Source of the DNA: Allosediminivita pacifica
GTDB taxonomy: Bacteria > Pseudomonadota > Alphaproteobacteria > Rhodobacterales > Rhodobacteraceae
Reading direction: 5' to 3'
DNA: 64,000 bases
NCBI RefSeq assembly: GCF_003054175.1
Contig: NZ_QBKN01000021.1
Location: 28,275-92,274, forward strand
Shown here: in pieces, positions 57,122-64,000 of the stretch
How positions within the stretch are numbered: position 1 is the first letter of the stretch
How the letters are laid out: every line of letters begins with the position of its first letter
The notes under the pieces: model-generated
What the model was told of the DNA's origin: nothing
What the model saw: only the letters and a program-made list of their open reading frames with translations
Database searches by the model: none
Position numbers and translations under genes: made by a program

Positions 57122-58678
57122 ATGACCGAGACCGGGGCCATTCTTGCAATGGCGGCCATCCTGCTGGTGACATTTGCCGTGCTGCGAACGATCACCGTGA
57201 TCTCCAACCGCAGCGCCGCGCGGCGCCGGGACGCCGCGACAGAGCCGCAGTCAGGAAAACGCAGCCGCAAGGACAAGCGCAAATCGAAGCGCAAGCTGAA
57301 GGGCCTCTCCAAGGCGCTCGAGGCCAGCCGGAAAGAGAGCGCGGCATCATCGTCCCACCGCGACGAGGTGCCCCCGCTCCATCGCACCGGTCAAACCACG
57401 CGCGCCCCCTCCCCCGACGCATCTCTGGCTCCGCCATCCCGCACCGGCACCGCCACCCAGTCGCAGGCCCAAACCCCGCCACTTCACGCCCCGCGCCTCG
57501 CGACCCGCTCAGCGCCCGTGCATTCCCCCGGGCTGCACGCCCGGCCCGCCACCGAACACAAGGCCGAACCGACGCTCTCGACCGCCCCCCAGGCGAAAGC
57601 CGCCGAACCGAAGACGCCCGCCGGCTTCGTAGAGCCCGAACCCGTCCGCCGCCTCGTCCAGCGTGTCTTCTTCGGAACCGACCGCGCCTCCAGCGGACAG
57701 TCCGACATTGGTCCCATCTTTGGCGACGACCGGGGCGAAGGCCTGACCCTCGGCCATGCCGACATCCTGCTGCCCTCCGTCGCGACCCGCATCGACGGCA
57801 CCCACGCGGGTACCGAGGCCGGCCTCATCACCGTCAGCCGTCCCGGTGACAAGGCCGCAGACGACCGCAGCTTCGAGCTGCAGCGTGTCACGCATCTGGC
57901 GGCGCAGTCCTTCGTGAACGGCGCCGGCATGCAGGCCCGCACGGCCCGCCAATTCCCCGGCGTGGCACTTGTCTACCTGCACGGCCTCCACACCGACTTC
58001 CCCGGCGCCCTGTTCCGCACCGTCCAGATCGCGCACGACCTCGGCTTCGACGGGCCGGCCTGCGCCTTCTGCTGGCCCAGCCACGGCGCGCAGGCCGACC
58101 CGGCGGGCGACCGTGCCCGCGCCGAGGACTCCGTGGAAGCGCTCGACCTCTTCCTTGAAACGATCCTTGAGACATCGGGCGTGAAACAGGTTCACCTCAT
58201 CGCCCACTCCACCGGCGTCGCCCCGCTGGCGCAGCTTCTCAGCCATCATGGCACCCGCATTGCCGCCCACAGCAGCCGCCCCTTCGGGCAGCTCGTGCTC
58301 GCCGCGCCGGACATGGAGACCGCTGACCTGGAAAGCTACGTGTCGCATCTCACGCGCATGTCGCAGGGTGTCACGCTCTACGCGAGCGCTTCGGACAGCG
58401 CGCTTCTTGCGGCCCATGACGCGAACGGCGCCACCGCGCTCGCAGGCGACGTGCCCGCTTCCGGCCCGATGATCGCGGAGGGGATCGACACGATCGACGC
58501 CTCCGCTCCGGGAACCGGCGTGCTTGGCCTCTCGCGCAACGAATACCTGGCCGATCGGGGCATCCTCACCGACATCGCGGCGCTGCTGGCCACGGGCACC
58601 CGGCCGCCGAATCAGCGTGGCGAAAACCTGCACGAGGTGCCCACGCCACGGGGATCCTACTGGCGCATCCAGGGCTGA
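57122..58678 (+). CDS. Membrane-anchored alpha/beta hydrolase (DUF900)
   Basis: 518 aa from the ATG at 57122 (gggggac Shine-Dalgarno). A single N-terminal membrane helix (AILAMAAILLVTFAVLRTIT) is followed by a very basic segment (GKRSRKDKRKSKRKLKG) and a Pro/Ala/Thr-rich disordered linker to about residue 175. The catalytic domain has RVFFGTDRA at its start, VALVYLHGLHTDFPG (oxyanion region), PACAFCWPSHG and the nucleophile elbow HLIAHSTGVAPLAQLL. DUF900 is related to lipases of unknown substrate. Stands alone. Confidence 0.87.
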   Translation: MTETGAILAMAAILLVTFAVLRTITVISNRSAARRRDAATEPQSGKRSRKDKRKSKRKLKGLSKALEASRKESAASSSHRDEVPPLHRTGQTTRAPSPDASLAPPSRTGTATQSQAQTPPLHAPRLATRSAPVHSPGLHARPATEHKAEPTLSTAPQAKAAEPKTPAGFVEPEPVRRLVQRVFFGTDRASSGQSDIGPIFGDDRGEGLTLGHADILLPSVATRIDGTHAGTEAGLITVSRPGDKAADDRSFELQRVTHLAAQSFVNGAGMQARTARQFPGVALVYLHGLHTDFPGALFRTVQIAHDLGFDGPACAFCWPSHGAQADPAGDRARAEDSVEALDLFLETILETSGVKQVHLIAHSTGVAPLAQLLSHHGTRIAAHSSRPFGQLVLAAPDMETADLESYVSHLTRMSQGVTLYASASDSALLAAHDANGATALAGDVPASGPMIAEGIDTIDASAPGTGVLGLSRNEYLADRGILTDIAALLATGTRPPNQRGENLHEVPTPRGSYWRIQG

Positions 58679-58703
58679 TCGCCCGCCGGCTTGGGCGCCA
58701 ACC

Positions 58704-59537
58704 TCACTTGAAGGAAAAAACCAGAGACACGCTCAGCGTGTTGTCGGTGTTCTCGTACCCCGGAAGCGGGTCGCTCTGGTACTCGGTCAGAAGGCTGGTG
58801 CGCAGCGACAGGCGGCGGCGCAGGCGGATCTTGATCGCCATGTCGTTCAGCACGGCGGCGTCGCCTTCGGACCCGATCAGCGATGTGTCGTTGGTAAAGG
58901 TCGTTCCCGTCCCCAGCCGGCGCGAATAATACGAGGACACGGTGTAGCCGATGGTCCGGTTGCGTTCGCCGTCGGCTGTCTCGGTCAGCCGCCAGCCGGG
59001 GCCGGTCTGCAACGCCCAGAAGGACCGTCCCGTCGCCAGCAGGCGGTAGCCGCCACCCGCACCCGCGAAGTGATCCTCGACCGTACTGCCGAACTGGTCG
59101 GTGGTGCTGCGCAGCTCGCCGAAGGCATAGTAGCCGCCGCCGAAGTCGCGGGTGAACTCGTAGCCCGCCCGCATCACCTGCCCGTCAATCGATCCGTCGG
59201 TCTCGCTGTAGTCGTAGCTCAGCCGGACGCGGTGCCCGCTGGACCCGTCGAAGTAGTTCAGCCGCACCCCGAGCCCGGCCTCGATCGCGTCCGTGTTTCC
59301 GCTGCTTGCCGTCGCGCGCAGGGTAAAGCTCCCCGACCAGCCTTCGGTCAGCCCGATGCTGCCAAAGGCCGGCATGTCGCGCTCGGCATCGTTGCGGATC
59401 GCGGTTTCGAGCTCGCGCACGCGCTTCCGTGCTGTCGTGCCTTCGGTGAACAGCGTGGCCTGCGCAGCGACAGGCGATCCGGCCAATACAAAAACGACCA
59501 GGGCCGAGACCGCGCCGGCAAGTCTCCTGGGTACCAT
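58704..59537 (-). CDS. DUF481 outer-membrane-type beta-barrel protein
   Basis: 277 aa from the ATG at 59537. Signal peptide (about 1-25, cleaved near AAQA). After a short helical stretch (ARKRVRELETAIRND) come beta strands ending in aromatic residues, e.g. GWSGSFTLRATASSGNTDAI, HRVRLSYDYSETDGS and the C-terminal strand TLSVSLVFSFK with terminal Phe. DUF481 proteins are salt-induced YdiY-like barrels. Role unknown. Confidence 0.9.
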   Translation of the reverse strand: MVPRRLAGAVSALVVFVLAGSPVAAQATLFTEGTTARKRVRELETAIRNDAERDMPAFGSIGLTEGWSGSFTLRATASSGNTDAIEAGLGVRLNYFDGSSGHRVRLSYDYSETDGSIDGQVMRAGYEFTRDFGGGYYAFGELRSTTDQFGSTVEDHFAGAGGGYRLLATGRSFWALQTGPGWRLTETADGERNRTIGYTVSSYYSRRLGTGTTFTNDTSLIGSEGDAAVLNDMAIKIRLRRRLSLRTSLLTEYQSDPLPGYENTDNTLSVSLVFSFK

Positions 59538-59620
59538 CTTACTCTCCGGTCTTCGGTTCGCGCGTCCGTCAGCATGGCGTGGCAAGCCTTACGTGCACCC
59601 GGCCATTCCTCGCGAGCCCC

Positions 59621-59647
59621 GCAGGGGCCGCCACGTCCGGCCCCTGC
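59621..59647. other. Strong hairpin between the PRC-barrel and DUF481 genes
   Basis: Perfect 10-bp stem gcaggggccg/cggcccctgc with a seven-base loop. There is no T-run on either side. It may be a terminator-like end of the PRC-barrel transcript. Confidence 0.45.
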
Positions 59648-59713
59648 CTATCTTCAAAAGGTAAAGATTCTAACCCGAGCCCCTCGTCAGGGCGAGGACA
59701 AGCTGGCGGTTGC

Positions 59714-60067
59714 CTATTCGCCGAACGGTTGGAGGTTCTCGAGCTGCGTTTCGGTCATGCTGGAGACATAGCCCTGCCCGTCCCAGCTCAGCGAATCGAG
59801 CGGCACGACCACTGCGCTGTCGCCAAGCCCGAGGAAACCGCCCAGCTCGATCAGGAAGCCCGCCGGGTTGCCCTTCTCGTCCACAAGGATCTCCTCGACC
59901 TCGCCGATCCTGTCGCCGTCGCCGTTGCGCACCTCCACGTCCTCGGCACTCTGGAGATAGACGCCCCGCTGCGGCTGGACGGGCTCTGCCGGGGCCTGAT
60001 CGGCCTCCTGCGCCAGCGCGGGAACGGCAAGGAACAGCGGAAGGCTCAGGGTCAGGATCTTGTTCAT
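59714..60067 (-). CDS. Secreted PRC-barrel protein
   Basis: 117 aa from the ATG at 60067 (aaagga Shine-Dalgarno). Signal peptide MNKILTLSLPLFLAVPALAQ. The PRC barrel covers about 45-100: DVEVRNGDGDRIGEVEEILV, PAGFLIELGGFLGLGDSAVV and VPLDSLSW. PRC barrels bind RNA, photosystem or ribosome partners, but exported versions like this are of unknown role. Upstream, the VOC gene is divergent. Confidence 0.87.
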   Translation of the reverse strand: MNKILTLSLPLFLAVPALAQEADQAPAEPVQPQRGVYLQSAEDVEVRNGDGDRIGEVEEILVDEKGNPAGFLIELGGFLGLGDSAVVVPLDSLSWDGQGYVSSMTETQLENLQPFGE

Positions 60068-60258
60068 CGGAATTCCTTTCAGGATGACCGTTGATAAACA
60101 TCCCCGCGCGTGCCGGGTTCCTCTGCACCGCGGCACGATGCGCGCCCCGGCAATTGCGCGCCGGTGCACCGATGCCCTGCGGCCCTGCCTGTTCCATTGT
60201 CACGCGCGGGCGCCGATGTTTGTCGAAACCCCGGACACCCCTCGCGAAAGCCACGCCC

Positions 60259-60744
60259 ATGCCCGCCAAAGCCCATCCCGACACCCGCATCGGTCACGTC
60301 CATCTTCGTGTCGCCGACCTCGATCGTGCCGTCGCCTTTTACGAAAACGTGATGGGGCTCGAGCTCATGCAGAAATACGGCGACCAGGCTGCCTTCATGT
60401 CTGCAGGCGGCTACCATCATCACGTCGGCCTCAACACCTGGGGCAGCAAAGACGGCACGCCGCCGCCTCCGGGACACACCGGGCTGTTCCACCTCGCGCT
60501 GCTCTACCCCGACCGCGCCGCACTTGCGGCCGCGCTGAAGCGCGTCGTCGAGGCGGGCGTGCAGGTCGAGGGCGCCTCGGATCACGGCGTCTCCGAAGCG
60601 ATCTACTTCACCGACCCCGATGGCAACGGGATCGAGATCTACCGCGACCGCGATCCCTCCGACTGGCCCCGCGACGCCGACGGGCGCATCGCGATGTACA
60701 CCCGCCCCCTCGACCTTCGGGCGCTTCTTGCCGAGGCCGAATAG
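60259..60744 (+). CDS. VOC/glyoxalase-family extradiol-dioxygenase-like protein
   Basis: 161 aa from the ATG at 60259 (MPAKAHPDTRIGHVHLRVAD). The first metal ligand is His in GHVHLRVADLDRAVAFYENV, the second His in GLFHLALLYPDRAAL, and the Glu in DPDGNGIEIYRDR. The motif HHHVGLNTWGSKDGTPPP is typical of CatE-like members. Function probably a dioxygenase or isomerase, not fixed. ORF extension upstream of 60259 is rejected. Confidence 0.85.
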   Translation: MPAKAHPDTRIGHVHLRVADLDRAVAFYENVMGLELMQKYGDQAAFMSAGGYHHHVGLNTWGSKDGTPPPPGHTGLFHLALLYPDRAALAAALKRVVEAGVQVEGASDHGVSEAIYFTDPDGNGIEIYRDRDPSDWPRDADGRIAMYTRPLDLRALLAEAE

Positions 60745-60834
60745 CCCGGAAATTCGGCATTTGCCGAACACCGGCTTTCGGCTAACCTTGCCCGCAGGCA
60801 CCGGCCCGCCGGTGCCGCAAGGGAGGGAACCACC

Positions 60835-61803
60835 ATGGCAAGGGGCGACTCGCACATCGATCGGGTCATCCGGTCCGTCACGTCCGGAACAGCGGCGGCG
60901 CAATCGCGGCTCGCCGCCTCCTGGCAGCGGTCTTTCCAGAAGCACGGGCTCGATCCCTCCCGCCCCCTGCCCTCATCGCGTCCCGACACCCTCCGCCTTT
61001 CCGAACGCCGCGAAGAACTCGGCCGCATGCTCAGGCTCGCGGGCCCACGTCTCGACGATCTCTACGCCATGCTCGGTCATTGCGGCTGCGGCGTGCTGCT
61101 CACCGACGCGCAGGGGCTCGTGCTCGACAGCCGCAGCGGCAGCGGCGATGCCAGCCGCTTTGCCGCCTGGGGCCTGCATCCCGGCGTCGACTGGAGCGAG
61201 GCCGCGCAGGGCACCAACGGCATCGGGACCTGCCTTGCCGAAATGCGCCCCGTCACGATCCACCGCGACCAGCATTATCTCGCCCGCAACATCGGCATGA
61301 GCTGCATCGACGCGCCGGTGTTCGGCCCCGAAGGTCAGCTTGTCGCCGCGCTCGACGTCAGCTCTGCCCGCGCCGACCAGACCGAGGGCTTCAATCGCCT
61401 GATCGAGGGCATGGTGATCCGCGTCGCGCGCCAGATCGAATCCGATCTCTTCCGCGCCACCCACAGCGCCCACCGCATCGTGCTCGCCCCTGGCGAAGAC
61501 CCTGCCGACACCGCCCTTCTTGCCGTCGATGGCGACGAGCTTGTCGTCGGCGCCACGCGCGAGGCGCGCCGCCGCTTCGGTCTCGAACGCGACGGCAGCC
61601 TGCGTCCCCGGCCGCTTGTCGACCTCACCGGCAGCAGCCAGGAATCCGGCAGCGGGCTCGACCGCGCCGAACGCGCTGCCCTTGTCCGGGCGCTGGCCCG
61701 GGCCGACGGCAATGCCTCCGAGGCCGCCCGTGCCCTCGGCATCGGCCGCGCGACGCTCTACCGCCGCATGAAGCGTCTCGACATTCCCCACAGGCAGCCC
61801 TGA
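60835..61803 (+). CDS. GAF-Fis transcriptional regulator (AcoR-like, no AAA+ domain)
   Basis: 322 aa. A GAF-type sensor is at about 75-190 (GCGVLLTDAQGLVLDSRSGS, QGTNGIGTCLAEMRPVTIHR, APVFGPEGQLVAALDVSSAR). A Fis-type helix-turn-helix ends the protein (RADGNASEAARALGIGRATL, then YRRMKRL). The sigma-54-contacting AAA+ domain of AcoR is absent. A perfect palindrome follows, and the next gene is an acetaldehyde-type dehydrogenase, its likely target. A signal is probably an aldehyde or alcohol metabolite (inference). Confidence 0.9.
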   Translation: MARGDSHIDRVIRSVTSGTAAAQSRLAASWQRSFQKHGLDPSRPLPSSRPDTLRLSERREELGRMLRLAGPRLDDLYAMLGHCGCGVLLTDAQGLVLDSRSGSGDASRFAAWGLHPGVDWSEAAQGTNGIGTCLAEMRPVTIHRDQHYLARNIGMSCIDAPVFGPEGQLVAALDVSSARADQTEGFNRLIEGMVIRVARQIESDLFRATHSAHRIVLAPGEDPADTALLAVDGDELVVGATREARRRFGLERDGSLRPRPLVDLTGSSQESGSGLDRAERAALVRALARADGNASEAARALGIGRATLYRRMKRLDIPHRQP

Positions 61804-61805
61804 CC

Positions 61806-61823
61806 TGTCTCACCGCTGAGACA
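61806..61823. promoter_or_regulatory. Operator-like palindrome TGTCTCA-CCGC-TGAGACA
   Basis: Perfect 7-bp arms around a four-base core, two bases after the regulator stop codon and 106 bp before the aldehyde dehydrogenase start. It is the likely binding site of the adjacent Fis-type regulator. No -24/-12 sigma-54 promoter was seen nearby. Confidence 0.6.
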
Positions 61824-61929
61824 ACCGCCCGCCTCCACCCCTTGCAGCCCACCTGACAGGGGGCTCCGGCGTTGCCATCCTTCTTAACAGGCCCGGATGA
61901 GGAGATCCGGCCCCAGAGGAGGAAACACC

Positions 61930-63450
<1,521 letters not shown>

Positions 63451-63908
63451 TCCTCCCGGCCGAGCTTTCGGGCGGCGCCCCTTGCCCCATGTAACGGCGC
63501 CGCCCTTCTGGCGGGCCCGACCCTGCCCGCCACCCCCGGTGATCCGGCCGCGCCAGACATTCGGGCGACTGGATCACCGGCCCCTCGCCCGAGCTGTTCC
63601 GACAGGTAAGCAAGGCAGGCGCCATCATCCGGCACTCCTACCATGCGCATCCAGGATTTCGGCGCGTCTCCGCGAGCGGCCATGTCGCCAGATCCCGCCT
63701 GCCAGCTGACCCCGCAGCGCGACCGTATTGGCGGCGTCCACTCCTTTGCGCTCGTTCCGTCGCATTGCACCGAAATGTGCGTTGATCCACGCTCTGCTTG
63801 CAAGCGCATGGCCCCTTTCGTGCAACGAGCCAAAGATCACTATGGGCAATCAATCGACCCGCCGACATGGCGTGATCCCGGCGTGTCCGCGTAGATCGGG
63901 TCCGCCTA
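63451..63908. other. 458 bp without a supported gene
   Basis: Only short, mutually overlapping open frames on both strands, without motifs or good ribosome sites. The part from 63630 on has a lower GC content and less codon structure than neighbours, which fits non-coding or decayed DNA next to an insertion sequence. No tRNA or repeat recognised. Confidence 0.5.
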
Positions 63909-64000
63909 GGCCGTGTTGACAAAAGGGTTTCACGCCGACCGGAAGGCGTGATTCAAGCTGGTATCTGCGATGGAGACCAGCTTGGCACGAGACCTGATGT
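63909..64000 (+). mobile_element. Left end of an IS5-type insertion sequence
   Basis: The sequence from ggccgtgttgacaaaaggg onward, preceded by cta, resembles the left end of IS5/IS427-group elements, and a transposase start follows within 65 bp. The element runs off the window, so its right end and target duplication cannot be checked. Confidence 0.6.
63970..64000 (+). CDS. IS5-family transposase, 5' end only
   Basis: Starts ATG and reads METSLARDLM before the window ends. This is the usual opening of Rhodobacteraceae IS5-type DDE transposases. Only ten codons are visible, so the call rests on recognising this start and the IS end upstream. Confidence 0.55.
   Translation, partial: METSLARDLM

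Noticed and set aside
63482..63709. Frame starting MPHVTA just after the aldehyde dehydrogenase, like the start of a DUF779 protein
   Set aside because: The match stops after six residues and the rest has no DUF779 features; chance or a decayed remnant cannot be told apart.
63625..63922. Overlapping minus-strand frames before the IS end
   Set aside because: Short, no motifs, no good ribosome site; several frames are open at once as expected of non-coding GC-rich DNA.

Overview
This window reads as a chromosomal segment of a high-GC marine-type alphaproteobacterium of the Rhodobacteraceae (Roseobacter group). The evidence is the GANTC methyltransferase CcrM beside rnhB, an RpoH-II-type heat-shock sigma factor behind a sigma-E-like promoter, a CIRCE-controlled groESL operon, the coaBC-dut-ThiF and ruvCAB arrangements, and intergenic repeats of a kind common in this family. 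Coding density is near 90 percent and most genes are housekeeping or conserved accessory genes. I see no prophage, CRISPR array, tRNA, rRNA or recognisable defence island. The only mobile element is the left end of an IS5-type insertion sequence at the right edge.

Layout. 1-8.2 kb: 3' part of aroC, a chemoreceptor, an EamA transporter, a secreted YbjN-like protein, the rnhB-ccrM pair with three GANTC sites between them, a bactofilin-like membrane protein and a tandem ribbon-helix-helix protein. 8.2-11.7 kb: a gamma-glutamylcyclotransferase-like protein, then a four-gene cluster that looks like copper handling (glutaredoxin-MauE fusion, small secreted protein, cupredoxin, DUF411 protein) behind a MerR/CueR-like dyad. 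11.8-14.0 kb: groES-groEL with promoter and CIRCE. 14.2-22.6 kb: TraB/GumN protein, M3 peptidase, coaBC-dut-ThiF, a SprA-like mini metalloprotease, and rpoH-chaN. 22.8-28.5 kb: glutathione S-transferase with a Cys-rich tail, comM, an HSL-type hydrolase, gshB, yraN and rsmI. 28.6-38.0 kb: LppC/LpoA-like lipoprotein, glnD, murJ, a phospholipase D-like protein, a rhomboid that lacks its catalytic residues, and trpS. 38.2-42.7 kb: ruvCAB plus an unknown gene, a DUF1127 protein and prmA. 42.8-51.6 kb: transporters (SSS, MFS, YeeE/YedE, ABC-2, EamA). 51.6-56.9 kb: hemE, hemC, a cobalamin riboswitch with bluB, a quinone oxidoreductase, COQ9 and rpsU. 57-64 kb: a DUF900 hydrolase, DUF481 and PRC-barrel proteins, a VOC protein, a GAF-Fis regulator with an aldehyde dehydrogenase and a perfect operator-like palindrome, and the IS edge.

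Themes. Several genes converge on redox, metal and stress handling: RpoH-II with a ChaN haem-binding-type partner, GroESL, glutathione synthesis and use, the copper cluster, and tetrapyrrole supply (hemE, hemC, bluB). Regulatory signals readable by eye are unusually good here: CIRCE with a canonical sigma-70 promoter, a sigma-E-type promoter, a B12 riboswitch, an FNR-like box, GANTC sites at ccrM, and a G-quadruplex motif inside a perfect inverted repeat between coaBC and dut.

The strongest candidates for something undescribed are the G-quadruplex/inverted-repeat element, the rpoH-chaN coupling, the copper cluster, the catalytically dead rhomboid, and the mosaic dispersed repeats. Function assignments rest on recognising family motifs by reading; no database search was run.
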